From assembly GCA_022711665.1 (NCBI GenBank), contig JAKLEN010000001.1:369179-433178 (forward strand): DNA of 64,000 bases. Direction: 5' to 3'. Both the position numbers and the translations under genes were made by a program. How positions within the stretch are numbered: the stretch's first letter is position 1; every line of letters begins with the position of its first letter. The notes under the pieces were generated by a model that saw only the letters and a program-made list of their open reading frames with translations, had not been told where the DNA came from and did not search any database. This stretch comes from Acidobacteriota bacterium (lineage in GTDB: Bacteria; Acidobacteriota; Aminicenantia; Aminicenantales; Saccharicenantaceae). This document shows, piece by piece, positions 8,621 through 17,442 of the stretch.

Positions 8621-9572
8621 AGTCCGGGGCGGACGGCTTCACGTCGCACGAGTTCGTGGCGCAGGAGGCGTCCCCTTCGGCCTCGATCTGGAAGGTCGAG
8701 TGGAGGATGCCGAAGCGCGACGAGATCTCCTCCTGCGACCGCCGCAGGATCGCGTGCGCTTCCGCCCCGGTCCGGACCTTCAGGTGGGCGCTCAGGGAAA
8801 TGAACTCCGGGGTGATGGCCCAGACGTGGAGGTCGTGGACCTCGACGACGCCGGGGACGGCGGCCAGGCTGGCGGCGACGGCGGCCACGTCGATCCCGGC
8901 CGGGGCGCTCTCCATGAAGACGCGGAAGGAGTCGCGGATGAGCTCGGCCGAGCTCCAGAGGATCAGCACGCAGACCGCGGCGCTGACGATCGGGTCCCAG
9001 ACGGGGGAGCCGGTCAGGGCGATGAGCAGGGCGGCGGCCAGGACGCCGAGACTGCCGAGGGCGTCGGCGGCGACGTGGAGAAAGGCGCCGCGGACGTTGA
9101 GGCTGCGGGCCCGGCTCCGGTAGAGGACCGCGCCCGAGGCGATGTTGGCGGCCAGGCCGAAGACGGCCACGGCGAGCATCAGCCCGCCCTTGACCGGCTG
9201 GGGCGCCCGCAGGCGCAGAAAGGCCTGGTAGCCGATCACGGCGGCGATGATCCAGAGCGCGATGCCGTTCAGGGCGGCGGCGAAGATCTCGAAGCGGCGC
9301 CAGCCGAAGGTGCGGCCCGACGGCGACGGCCGGCCCGAGAGCCAGAAGGCGAAGAGGCTCAGCCCGAGCGCCGCGACGTCGGTCAGCATGTGCCCGGCGT
9401 CGGCCAGCAGGGCCAGGCTGCGGCTCAGGACGCCGCCGGCGACCTCGACGACGAGGACCGAGGCGGTGATGACCAGGGCGACGCGGAGGGGGCGCTGCCG
9501 ATCGCTGGTGCGATCGGGATCGGCGACGGGAGCGACGGCGGGACCGTGGGCGGGGGCGGGGGCGCGGTTCAT
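8607..9572 (-). CDS. Cation diffusion facilitator family metal transporter
   Basis: 321 residues. Six hydrophobic segments lie between about residues 30 and 225. The second carries the CDF zinc-binding pattern LLADAGHMLTD (HxxxD) and the fifth has VAADALGS (here D with A in place of the usual H), giving a CzcD/ZitB-like layout. A cytosolic C-terminal domain (VPGVVEVHDLHVWAITPEF) follows. It probably exports Zn(II) or a similar divalent metal by proton antiport. Six His/Cys residues near the C-terminus (GDASCATNSCD) are unusual. An 8-bp inverted repeat lies 33-55 bases upstream of the start and may be its operator. No Shine-Dalgarno is obvious. Confidence 0.88.
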   Translation of the reverse strand: MNRAPAPAHGPAVAPVADPDRTSDRQRPLRVALVITASVLVVEVAGGVLSRSLALLADAGHMLTDVAALGLSLFAFWLSGRPSPSGRTFGWRRFEIFAAALNGIALWIIAAVIGYQAFLRLRAPQPVKGGLMLAVAVFGLAANIASGAVLYRSRARSLNVRGAFLHVAADALGSLGVLAAALLIALTGSPVWDPIVSAAVCVLILWSSAELIRDSFRVFMESAPAGIDVAAVAASLAAVPGVVEVHDLHVWAITPEFISLSAHLKVRTGAEAHAILRRSQEEISSRFGILHSTFQIEAEGDASCATNSCDVKPSAPDSTSS

Positions 9573-9604
9573 TGATCTATCGCTTATCCCTTGTTGAAGA
9601 AACT

Positions 9605-9627
9605 TTAATAAGTATAGCGCTTATTAA
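9605..9627. promoter_or_regulatory. Perfect 8-bp inverted repeat upstream of the CDF transporter gene
   Basis: TTAATAAG and CTTATTAA are perfect 8-base arms with a 7-base spacer, placed 33-55 bases upstream of the transporter start. On the transporter strand the spacer and right arm spell TATACT, a possible -10. The geometry fits a repressor site over a promoter, for example of an ArsR/SmtB, Fur or MerR type; which regulator is unknown. Confidence 0.45.
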
Positions 9628-9654
9628 TGGAAATCGCCCTTCCCTTGAATAAGG

Positions 9655-10560
9655 TCACATCTTCTCGAGGGCGGCGATGCGCTCCTCGATGGGCGGGTGG
9701 GTGCTGAAGAGCCGGTTGACGCCGCCCCCGCCCTTGAGGTTCTTGAGCGGGTTGACGATATAGAGGTGGGCCGTGGCCTTGTTGGCCGCCTCGAGGGGCT
9801 CGGCGTCGGCCGAGATCTTGCGCAGGGCCGAGGCCAGGCCGGCCGGGTAGCGGGTCAGCATGGCGCCGCTGGCGTCGGCCAGGAACTCGCGCTTGCGGGA
9901 GACGGCCAGCTGGATGATGGTGGCGACGAGCGGCGAGAGGACGGCCAGGGCCAGGCCGGCGAGGACGAGGAGGCCCTCGGCCCCGCCCGAGCCGCTCCGG
10001 CTCCGGCCGCGCCGGCGTCCCCCGCCGCCCCACATGAAGGATCGCAGCATCCAGTCGCTGAGAAGGGCCACGACGCCGGCCATGACCACGACCAGCGTCT
10101 GCAGGCGGACGTCGTAGTTCTTGATATGGGACATCTCGTGGGCGATGACGCCCTCGAGCTCGACGCGGTTGAGCTTTTCGAGAAGTCCCGTCGTGACGCA
10201 GATGACGGCCGTTTCGGGCTTGCGGCCGGCGGCGAAGGCGTTGGGGGCCGTGTCGTCGATGACGTAGCACTTCGGCGCCGGGATGCCGGCGGCGATGGCC
10301 AGGCCTTCGACGACGTTATAGAGGTAGGGGAACTCGTCCTTCGAGACCGGGCGGGCGCGGCTGATGCCGAGGACGATCTTGTCGCTCGAATAATAGCCGA
10401 CGGCCGCCGAGCCCATGGCGACGAGCACGGCCAGGACGAGGCCGCCTTTGCCCCAGCCGGTCACATACTCGAAGAACCAGACCAGGACGAAGATGAAGAC
10501 GACGAAGAAGGCGACCAGGCCGGCCGACTTCCACTTGTTCCTGGATATCTGCTCGTACAA
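9655..10560 (-). CDS. htpX: Zinc metalloprotease HtpX
   Basis: 301 residues. The start is a TTG at 10560 giving the family N-terminus MYEQISRNKWKS; LemA ends just before it. Two N-terminal membrane spans (about 14-32 and 36-56) precede the M48 peptidase domain with the zinc motif HEMSH (about residue 141-145) and a downstream glutamate (REFLADASGA). Two more hydrophobic segments lie between about 155 and 215. HtpX degrades misfolded membrane proteins at the cytoplasmic membrane. It is directly downstream of lemA, a pairing seen in many bacteria. Confidence 0.95.
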   Translation of the reverse strand: MYEQISRNKWKSAGLVAFFVVFIFVLVWFFEYVTGWGKGGLVLAVLVAMGSAAVGYYSSDKIVLGISRARPVSKDEFPYLYNVVEGLAIAAGIPAPKCYVIDDTAPNAFAAGRKPETAVICVTTGLLEKLNRVELEGVIAHEMSHIKNYDVRLQTLVVVMAGVVALLSDWMLRSFMWGGGGRRRGRSRSGSGGAEGLLVLAGLALAVLSPLVATIIQLAVSRKREFLADASGAMLTRYPAGLASALRKISADAEPLEAANKATAHLYIVNPLKNLKGGGGVNRLFSTHPPIEERIAALEKM

Positions 10561-10561
10561 C

Positions 10562-11116
10562 TCAGAACTGGACCTTGACCGGGCCCTTGGCGACCTCGTC
10601 CTCGATCTGGAAGTACTCGCGGGTCTTGAACCCGAACATGTTGGCGATGATGTTCGAGGGGAAGATCTGCTGGCGCATGTTGAACTTCATGACGGTGTCG
10701 TTGTAGAACTGCCGGGCGTAGGCGACCTTGCTTTCGGTCCCGGCCAGCTCCTCCTGGAGCATGAGGAAGTTCTGGTTGGCCTTGAGCTCGGGGTAGGCCT
10801 CGGCCACGGCGAAGAGGGACTTGAGGGCCCCGGTCAGGACGTTGTCGGCCTCGCCCTGGGCCTTGACGCCCTGGGCGTTGACGGCCGCGGTCCGGGCCTG
10901 GGTCACGCGCTCGAAAACGCCGCTCTCATGCTTGGCGTAGCCCTTGACGGTCTCGACCAGGTTGGGGATGAGATCGTAGCGGCGGCGCAGCTGGACGTCG
11001 ATCTGGGACCAGGCGTTGTCGCAGCGGTTGCGCAGGGTGACCAGGGCATTGTACATGCCGACCGCAATCAGGGCCGCGGCCGCGACGATGACGAGCAAGA
11101 GTACGAAAGCGCCCAT
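10562..11116 (-). CDS. lemA: LemA family protein
   Basis: 184 residues. One N-terminal membrane span ([20 protein letters not shown]) is followed by the LemA signature ([40 protein letters not shown]), a long helical bundle facing the cytoplasm or periplasm. The ATG at 11116 was chosen because GAAGGAGG lies just upstream and it starts the membrane helix; a longer version adds twelve non-conserved residues. It forms an operon with htpX, one base apart. Exact function is unsettled; an association with membrane protease function is inferred from the pairing. Confidence 0.92.
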   Translation of the reverse strand: MGAFVLLLVIVAAAALIAVGMYNALVTLRNRCDNAWSQIDVQLRRRYDLIPNLVETVKGYAKHESGVFERVTQARTAAVNAQGVKAQGEADNVLTGALKSLFAVAEAYPELKANQNFLMLQEELAGTESKVAYARQFYNDTVMKFNMRQQIFPSNIIANMFGFKTREYFQIEDEVAKGPVKVQF

Positions 11117-11260
11117 GAATTCCTCCTTCGGACGGGGTTCCGTCCTTAACAATAAGGGACACCGAGCCGAAAAATCAAGTCCCGGGTCCCGGGTTTGGGG
11201 GCCGATGATGCCCGGGTAAAAATACGGAACCGTGCCGGCGGAGTTTAAATCGGTCCCTTT

Positions 11261-12850
11261 TTACCAGTTGTCGGTGCGGAAGGGGGAGGCGGGCAGGCCT
11301 TCCCTGTTGGCCAGGTTGGGCACGGCCAGGTCGTTCCAGCCGAAGCGGACCGCCCGCGGCGAGGCGACGCGCGGGCTCCACACGACGACGGCGTCCCCGG
11401 CGATCTCGGCCTCGGCCTTGTAGAAGACGCGGTCCTCGCCGGCGATCTCGAACCACGTGAGCGTCCGGCCGTCATTGCTGACGAGCCCGCCGCCGACGTT
11501 ATCGAAGGACAGGCGGATCAGGGTCCCGTCGACGCTCATCGAACGGTAGAGCGGCCCCGAGCAGACCAGCGTCTTTTCGCCGTAGACGTTGGCCCTGGCC
11601 CAGAGCGACAGCCGGTAGCCGACATCCCGCTTGTTGGTCGGATGGATGTCGCGGAGGTTGGCGATGTCCGTGACGACAGCCATGCCCGTATTGGGCAGGC
11701 GCAGGGCGTTCCGCTGGGCCTCCCAGATGAGCGGCAGGCGCTGGTAGTCCGGGACGTCGACGACCGGCTTCTCGCCGCCGTAGCCGTAATCGTAGGGCGC
11801 CAGCTGGACATAATAGAACGGGAAATCGCCCAGCCCCCAGGCCGTGCGCCAGCCCTGGATGAGGGCCGCCATCTTCGTCTCGTAGAGGAGGCCGTCATCG
11901 CGGTTGGCCTCGCCCTGGTACCAGATGGCGCCGCGGATGGCGAACGGCGTCAGGGCGTGGATCATGCCGTTGTAGAGCGTCGTCGGCGCCTGGGGATTGT
12001 CGAAGGGGTTGGGCGGCAGGGCCGGCGGCGTCCCGACGGGTTGGGGCGGCCTGGCCGCCAGGGCCTTGCGCCCGTCGCGGGCCCAGGCCTCGATCGCCGG
12101 CAGGGACTTGGCCAGAGCCGCCTTGTATCCGGCGTAGCGGTCGACCTGGGCGTCCAGGAGCGGCTTGACCTCGGGCACGGCGGCGAAGCCGATCGGCGGC
12201 GTCCAAGGCTCGATCCGCGTCCCGCCCCAGGAGGCGTCTATCAGCCCGACCGGCACGCCCAGCCGCCGGTGCAGCTCCAGCCCGAAATAGTACGCGACCA
12301 TCGAGAACGTCCGGACCGAATCAGGCGTGCAGGCCGCCCACCGGGACTCGACATCGTCGCGCGGCATGTCGGCCGTCCGCTTGGGCACGAAGAACAGCCG
12401 CAGGCGCGGATGGCCGGCCCGCAGGACGTCCGGGGACGGCATGCCCAGCCAGGCGAAGGACATCTCCATGTTGGACTGGCCGGAGCAGACCCAGACCTCC
12501 CCGACCAGGATGTCCTTGACGGCCAGGGCCGGGCCCGTCGCGCCGCGGACCGTCATCTCGAGCGGCGCGTCGCCGGCCTTGAGCGCGTCGAAAACGACCC
12601 GCCACGTCCCGTCGACGGTCGAGGCGACCGTCTTCCTCTCCTGGCCGGCGAGCAGGACCGTGACCGCTTCGCCCTTGCCGGCCCAGCCCCAGATCGCGAT
12701 GGGCTTCTCCTGCTGCAGGACCATGTGGTCGCCGATGACCGCGGGCAGCCGGACCGCGGCCGCGAGCGGCGCGGCCGGGCCGGGCCCGAGGACGCCCAGG
12801 ACAAGGCCGGCGGCGGCGAACGCCGCGAGCCGCTTGATCGAAGAGCTCAT
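11261..12850 (-). CDS. Sialate O-acetylesterase (SGNH carbohydrate esterase), exported
   Basis: 529 residues with a signal peptide (AAFAAAGLVLGVLGPGPAAP). The catalytic serine is in WVCSGQSNMEM (about residue 120). Further conserved blocks are WYQGEAN (about 310) and DIHPTNKRDVGYRL (about 420), giving the catalytic Asp/His pair. The enzyme removes O-acetyl groups from sialic acid or from acetylated plant polysaccharide. Start supported by GGGAGG. No sialidase or glycoside hydrolase gene lies next to it, so the natural substrate is open. Confidence 0.88.
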   Translation of the reverse strand: MSSSIKRLAAFAAAGLVLGVLGPGPAAPLAAAVRLPAVIGDHMVLQQEKPIAIWGWAGKGEAVTVLLAGQERKTVASTVDGTWRVVFDALKAGDAPLEMTVRGATGPALAVKDILVGEVWVCSGQSNMEMSFAWLGMPSPDVLRAGHPRLRLFFVPKRTADMPRDDVESRWAACTPDSVRTFSMVAYYFGLELHRRLGVPVGLIDASWGGTRIEPWTPPIGFAAVPEVKPLLDAQVDRYAGYKAALAKSLPAIEAWARDGRKALAARPPQPVGTPPALPPNPFDNPQAPTTLYNGMIHALTPFAIRGAIWYQGEANRDDGLLYETKMAALIQGWRTAWGLGDFPFYYVQLAPYDYGYGGEKPVVDVPDYQRLPLIWEAQRNALRLPNTGMAVVTDIANLRDIHPTNKRDVGYRLSLWARANVYGEKTLVCSGPLYRSMSVDGTLIRLSFDNVGGGLVSNDGRTLTWFEIAGEDRVFYKAEAEIAGDAVVVWSPRVASPRAVRFGWNDLAVPNLANREGLPASPFRTDNW

Positions 12851-13021
12851 GACACCCTCCCGTCTATTCGGACGATGCGTCTGACAGGTCGAAGATATAG
12901 CCCCGGACGGTCCAAGTCAAGGCGCCGCGGCCCGCCGGCGGGGGCGAAGATCGGGGTTGCCGCGACGCCGGCGAATGTGGAGAATAGGGGGTTCGAGAAA
13001 TCCCCGGACAGGAGGTTCCTG

Positions 13022-14581
13022 ATGAAGCCTATCGCCCGCGCCGTCGCCGCCGCCGCCTGCCTTTGCGCCATCGCCGCCTTCGCCTCCGACCAGGCCCCGA
13101 CCGTCGATTGGGACATGGCCGCCAAGATCCGCGAAGAGGGGCTGCAGCGCTCCCAGGTCATGGACATCGTCGGCTACATGACCGACGTCCTGGGCGGCCG
13201 CCTGACGCTTTCGGAGAACATGAAGCGGGCCCAGCTCTGGGCCAAGGGCAAGATGGAGGCACTCGGCCTCGAGAACGTCGCCATCGAGCCGTTCATGGAT
13301 TACGGCGCCGCCTGGGACAACGAATATTTCTCGCTCCACATGCTCGCGCCGGAATACCAGCCGATGACGGGTTTCCCCCTGGCCTACACCTCCGGGACAA
13401 AAGGCAAGGTCGTCGCGCCCGCCGTCATCGCCGCGGACATCCAGGTAAAGAAGGACCTCGACCGCTACAGGGGCAAGCTCAAGGGCGCGGTCGTGCTCTC
13501 GACGCCGCCGTATACGCTCGACATGGCCGCCCTGACCCAGGGCGTTTCGCGCCTGACCACGGAAGACCTGGCCCGCCTGGAGGAAACGGTCGTGCCCCGG
13601 CCGCAGCGCGCCCCGGTCGTCCCGCCGCCGCCGAATCCCGACCTGATCAAGCCCGAGGACAAGATCGAGTTCTTCCGGGCCGAGGGGGCCGTGGCCGTCC
13701 TGCAGTGCACGGGCGGCCAGATGGGGTCGGTCGTCGGCTTCTCCCGTCCCGGGGCCAACGAGGACCACTGGTCGCGGGAGAAGACGCTTCGGACGCCGCC
13801 GATCATCGCCGTGACGCCGGAGCACTACAACCGGATGTTCCGCATCCTCCGGCGCGGCATCCCGGTCCGGGTCGAGGTCGAGGTCCGCAACCGCGTCGGC
13901 GACAAGGTCGAGAAGGCCGCCAACGTCCTCGGCGAGATCCCGGGCACGGACCTGGCGGACCAGGTGGTCATGCTCGGCGCCCATTACGACAGCTGGCACG
14001 AGGCCGCGGGGGCCAGCGACACGGCCTCCGGCTGCGCCGTCGCGCTCGAAGCGGTCCGCATCCTCAAGGCGATCGGCGTCAAGCCCCGCCGGACCATCCG
14101 CGTTGCTTTCTGGGGCGGCGAGGAACAGGGCCTGCACGGCTCGCGCGAGTACGTTCACGCCCGCTTCGGGAACCCGAACGATCCGAAGATCGGGGCCAAG
14201 CCCGGCTACGAGAAGCTTTCCGTCTATTTCAACCAGGACTACGGCGCCGGCCAGTTCCGGGGCATCTACCTCCAGGGGAACGAGAGGGTCCGCCGCCTCT
14301 TCGCGGCCTGGATGGAGCCGTTCCGGGATTTCGGGCTGACGGCCCTGTCCATCCAGAGCGTCGGCAGCACGGATCATGTCTCCTTCGACCAGGCCGGCCT
14401 GCCGGGTTTCCAGTTCATCCAGGACCGCATCGGCGGCACGGCCGGGCACACCAACCTGGACTTCTACGACACGCTGCGCGCCGAGGACCTCATGAAGAAC
14501 GCCGCGGTCGAAGCCTTCTTCGCCTACCAGGCGGCCATGTCCGATCAGCCGATACCTCGCAAACCACTGAATAATAAATAA
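13022..14581 (+). CDS. Secreted M28 family zinc peptidase
   Basis: 519 residues with signal peptide (MKPIARAVAAAACLCAIAAF). Residues about 120-310 contain a PA-domain-like insertion. The M28 catalytic core has the metal and catalytic residues in HYDSWHEAAGASDTASGCA (HxD and D), WGGEEQGLHGS (EE), NQDYGAG (D) and STDHVSFDQAGLPGF (final His). This is the aminopeptidase/carboxypeptidase Q type. It acts outside the cytoplasm, degrading peptides. The AGGAGG ribosome binding site supports the ATG at 13022. It is divergent from the esterase gene. Confidence 0.9.
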   Translation: MKPIARAVAAAACLCAIAAFASDQAPTVDWDMAAKIREEGLQRSQVMDIVGYMTDVLGGRLTLSENMKRAQLWAKGKMEALGLENVAIEPFMDYGAAWDNEYFSLHMLAPEYQPMTGFPLAYTSGTKGKVVAPAVIAADIQVKKDLDRYRGKLKGAVVLSTPPYTLDMAALTQGVSRLTTEDLARLEETVVPRPQRAPVVPPPPNPDLIKPEDKIEFFRAEGAVAVLQCTGGQMGSVVGFSRPGANEDHWSREKTLRTPPIIAVTPEHYNRMFRILRRGIPVRVEVEVRNRVGDKVEKAANVLGEIPGTDLADQVVMLGAHYDSWHEAAGASDTASGCAVALEAVRILKAIGVKPRRTIRVAFWGGEEQGLHGSREYVHARFGNPNDPKIGAKPGYEKLSVYFNQDYGAGQFRGIYLQGNERVRRLFAAWMEPFRDFGLTALSIQSVGSTDHVSFDQAGLPGFQFIQDRIGGTAGHTNLDFYDTLRAEDLMKNAAVEAFFAYQAAMSDQPIPRKPLNNK

Positions 14582-14634
14582 TTGCGAGCGGTGCTGCCGG
14601 CGGGCGAGAACACGGCCCGGGCCGCCCGGCGTGA

Positions 14635-14665
14635 TTGACACCGGCCCCCGTCCCCGTGTTAAGAT
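14635..14665 (+). promoter_or_regulatory. Probable promoter of the citrate synthase gene
   Basis: A perfect TTGACA (14635-14640) is followed 19 bases later by TAAGAT (14660-14665), which is a weak -10 at the long end of the allowed spacing. It lies about 50 bases upstream of the citrate synthase start, in an otherwise featureless 133-base gap. Confidence 0.4.
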
Positions 14666-14714
14666 GAGGCGCCCTCATGGGTAACAGCACCAACTCATAA
14701 CAACAGGAGGTTCA

Positions 14715-16052
14715 GTGGAAATGGCGACCTTGAAAGAGAAGTTCTACTTGAAGGTGGGCCCGATGAAAGCTCGGGTCCAGGCCTTGGCCAAGGAACACGG
14801 CACGACGAATGTCTCGCAGGTCAACGTCGGCCAGGTCGTTGGCGGCGCCCGCGACATCATCTCGATGTTGTGGGACGTGTCTCTCCTCGACAAGTTCGAG
14901 GGCATCCGCTTCCGCGGCTTCTCGATCCCCGAGCTCCGCGAAAAGCTGCCCAAGGCTCCCGGCGGTTCCGAGCCTCTGCCCGAAGGCATTTTCTATCTTC
15001 TCCTGCTCGGCGAGATCCCGACCTACGAGGACTGCGCCGCGATCACCGAGGAATGGCGGTCGCGGAGCGTCCTGCCCCAGTACCTCATCGACGTCCTGAA
15101 CGCGGTCCCCAAGGATACGCACCCGATGACCCAGTTCTCGCTGGCCATCCTGCAGCTCCAGAGGGAATCCGAGTTCGCCCGGCGCTACAAGGAGAAGATG
15201 CCCAAGACCCAGTACTGGGACGCGATGTTCGACGACGTGATGAACCTCATCGCCAAGCTCCCGAACATCGCCGCGTACATCTTCCGCCGCACGTACTTCA
15301 ACGGCAAGCACATCGCGCCCGATCCCAAGCTCGATTGGGGCGCCAACCTGGCCCACATGCTCGGCGTCAGCAACGACCCGGCCTTCAAGGACCTGCTGCG
15401 GCTCTACCTCTGCATCCACAGCGACCACGAGGGCGGCAACGTGTCGGCCCATACGACCCACCTGGTCGGCTCGGCCCTGTCGGACGCCTACTACTCCCTG
15501 TCGGCCGGCATGGACGGCCTGGCCGGCCCGCTCCACGGGCTGGCCAACCAGGAGGTCCTGGCCTGGATCATGGACCTCATGAAGGAGTTCGGCGGCGTCC
15601 CGACCCGGGAGCAGATGGAAAAGTTCATGTGGGACACGCTCAACGGCGGGCGGGTCATCCCCGGCTACGGCCATGCCGTCCTGCGCAAGACCGATCCCCG
15701 CTACGTCGCCCAGCGCGAGTTCGCCCTCAAGCACCTGCCGGACTACGACCTGTTCAAGATCGTCAGCCTGATCTACGAGGTCGCGCCCGACGTCCTGACC
15801 AAGCACGGCAAGACCAAGAACCCGTGGCCGAACGTCGACGCCCACTCCGGCGTCCTGCTCTATTACTACGGCGCCAACCAGTTCGACTTCTACACGGTCT
15901 TCTTCGGCGTGTCGCGCGCCCTGGGCGTCCTGGCCCAGCTCGTTTGGGACCGGGCCCTCGGCCTGCCGATCGAACGGCCCAAGTCCGTCACGACCGAGTG
16001 GCTGGAGGACTTCATCAAGCAACAGGCTGCCGCCGCTCCGGAAGCCAAGTAA
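14715..16052 (+). CDS. gltA: Citrate synthase, eukaryote-like type
   Basis: 445 residues; condenses acetyl-CoA and oxaloacetate to citrate. The three catalytic residues of the mitochondrial-type enzyme are visible: His in GPLHGLANQEV (about 273), His in PGYGHAVLRKTDPRY (about 319) and Asp in NVDAHSGV (about 376). Whole blocks such as KNPWPNVDAHSG and GVSRALGV are those of mitochondrial citrate synthase, not the hexameric bacterial type. The start could be the GTG at 14715 or the ATG at 14721; AGGAGG at 14705-14710 serves either. A strong terminator follows the stop codon. Confidence 0.93.
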   Translation: MEMATLKEKFYLKVGPMKARVQALAKEHGTTNVSQVNVGQVVGGARDIISMLWDVSLLDKFEGIRFRGFSIPELREKLPKAPGGSEPLPEGIFYLLLLGEIPTYEDCAAITEEWRSRSVLPQYLIDVLNAVPKDTHPMTQFSLAILQLQRESEFARRYKEKMPKTQYWDAMFDDVMNLIAKLPNIAAYIFRRTYFNGKHIAPDPKLDWGANLAHMLGVSNDPAFKDLLRLYLCIHSDHEGGNVSAHTTHLVGSALSDAYYSLSAGMDGLAGPLHGLANQEVLAWIMDLMKEFGGVPTREQMEKFMWDTLNGGRVIPGYGHAVLRKTDPRYVAQREFALKHLPDYDLFKIVSLIYEVAPDVLTKHGKTKNPWPNVDAHSGVLLYYYGANQFDFYTVFFGVSRALGVLAQLVWDRALGLPIERPKSVTTEWLEDFIKQQAAAAPEAK

Positions 16053-16093
16053 GCGAACCGGCCAGACCGGTTCCTGCGGCAAGGATCTTATCA

Positions 16094-16128
16094 GGGCCGC
16101 CGTCCTCCGGGACGGCGGCCCTTTTTTT
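16094..16128 (+). terminator. Rho-independent terminator after citrate synthase
   Basis: An 11-bp perfect GC stem (GGGCCGCCGTC with GACGGCGGCCC), a six-base loop and seven Ts, 42 bases after the stop codon. Confidence 0.9.
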
Positions 16129-16188
16129 GGTTCTTCTCCCATTTCCGGGATTCCCTCTCCCAGCGGCGATGTGCGTTGCCTCGATGAT

Positions 16189-16296
16189 CCCCGTTGCTGG
16201 AGAGGGGGGACCGGCAGGGAGCGGAGTCGCCGAAGCGACCATCAGAAGTATGGCGGAGCGACTCGGAGCCATGCTTCTGGGAGATATCGGGAGAAG
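16189..16296 (+). repeat. Dispersed hairpin repeat, copy A
   Basis: This intergenic module shares more than 90 bases with copy B at 39040. It starts CCCGTTGCTGGAG, has a mini-hairpin GTCGC-CGAA-GCGAC, then the main hairpin (16243-16279, arms CAGAAGTATGGC and GCCATGCTTCTG) and the tail GGAGATATCGGGAGAA. Together with the terminator before it and the inverted repeat after it, it fills the 16053-16405 gap; no gene is present there. Confidence 0.75.
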
Positions 16297-16323
16297 AACC
16301 CTTTTTTACGGACGGGTTCGGAA

Positions 16324-16375
16324 GGGGTCAAATCCGCCTTTTTCCCATTTTCGGGCAAGAGGCAGGTTTGACCCC
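16324..16375. repeat. Long inverted repeat with GGGGTCAAA ends
   Basis: The arms 16324-16338 and 16361-16375 pair over 15 positions with one mismatch and one G-T pair. The terminal GGGGTCA/TGACCCC resembles ends of REP-like elements associated with RAYT/IS200-type transposases, but no transposase gene is nearby. Confidence 0.6.
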
Positions 16376-16405
16376 GTCTTGTCTGGATTGACGCCTTCTT
16401 GGCTC

Positions 16406-17284
16406 TTACATCCTGGCGAGGCGGAAGTACTTGATGATATCCATGAAGTCGGACGCGGTGAAGGCCACCGAGCGCTCCCCCGTTCTCTCCACGCCCGGGA
16501 TGAGCGAGGCCCGCCGGGCCAGGTTCTCGTCGGTGAAGACGAGTTCGAGCTTGTACGGCGCGGCCGGCTTGTAGGGCTTGCCGGCCTTGAGGTCGCGCAG
16601 GCCGGCGGCGACGCCCTTGCGGATCAGCTCCTGGGACCTGGCCGGATGGAGCATCGAGGCCGCCGGGCCCATGCCCTCCTTGACGGCCACGGTTTCGATC
16701 GGCCCGACGATCTCCCGGATCTGCCGGCAGATGGCCGCGTCGCCCGAGAGGAACACGACCGGGACGTCGAAATAGCCGGCGATGGCCGCGTTCCAGCCCG
16801 CCTCCGGCAGGCGGACCCCGTTCAGGATGAGATCGTAGAGCGACAAACTCATGGTGTGCTTGAGGACGGCGTTCGGCGTGCCCGCCCGGGCGTGGTTGCC
16901 GATGAAGACGACGGCGTCGAACGTCCTGTCGATCCCTTCCATCATGCTCAGGGGGCCGTTCCATTCGCGGATGAGCCGGGCCTCCGGCCGCAGCAGGTCG
17001 GGCAGGATGTTCCGGGCGCTGTCGTGGGCGTCGCGGACGACGATCTCCGTCGCCCCGGCGTCCAGCGCGCCGGCGATGGCCGCGTTGGCCTCCTCCGTCA
17101 TGAGCCGGCGGAAGAGCGGATAATCCGGGCCGCCCTGGGCCGTCTCGTCCCAGTGGATGAGGCCGCTCACGCCCTCCATGTCGACCGAGATGAAGACCTT
17201 GAGCTTCCGGGCCGGCTGCTCCCCAGCGGCGGCGAGGGCCGCGATGAACAGGACGGCCGCCAGTATCGAAAGGGTTCTCTTCAT
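16406..17284 (-). CDS. Secreted M55 family peptidase (DppA-like D-aminopeptidase)
   Basis: 292 residues. The N-terminus is a signal peptide (MKRTLSILAAVLFIAALAAA). The mature protein opens with KVFISVDMEGVSGL, the metal-binding DxE block of the M55/DppA family, followed by DAHDSARNI and VVFIGNHARAGTPNAVLKHTM, where the conserved His residues sit. DppA hydrolyses D-Ala-D-Ala and related D-peptides as a zinc enzyme; export here suggests peptidoglycan-peptide scavenging, which is inferred. AAGGAGG precedes the ATG at 17284; an in-frame extension further upstream lacks support. Confidence 0.88.
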   Translation of the reverse strand: MKRTLSILAAVLFIAALAAAGEQPARKLKVFISVDMEGVSGLIHWDETAQGGPDYPLFRRLMTEEANAAIAGALDAGATEIVVRDAHDSARNILPDLLRPEARLIREWNGPLSMMEGIDRTFDAVVFIGNHARAGTPNAVLKHTMSLSLYDLILNGVRLPEAGWNAAIAGYFDVPVVFLSGDAAICRQIREIVGPIETVAVKEGMGPAASMLHPARSQELIRKGVAAGLRDLKAGKPYKPAAPYKLELVFTDENLARRASLIPGVERTGERSVAFTASDFMDIIKYFRLARM

Positions 17285-17442
17285 GGGACCTCCTTGCCGG
17301 GACGCCGATCCCCGGCCGCGACGGCTCTCATTGTCGCACCATCCCATCGGGGAGACAAGGGCCGCGGGAGGCAAGGGCCCGCTTCCCGCCGGCCCGCTTA
17401 TTTGTTATCATGACGCTTCGCTATACCGGCAGGAGGCGAACC

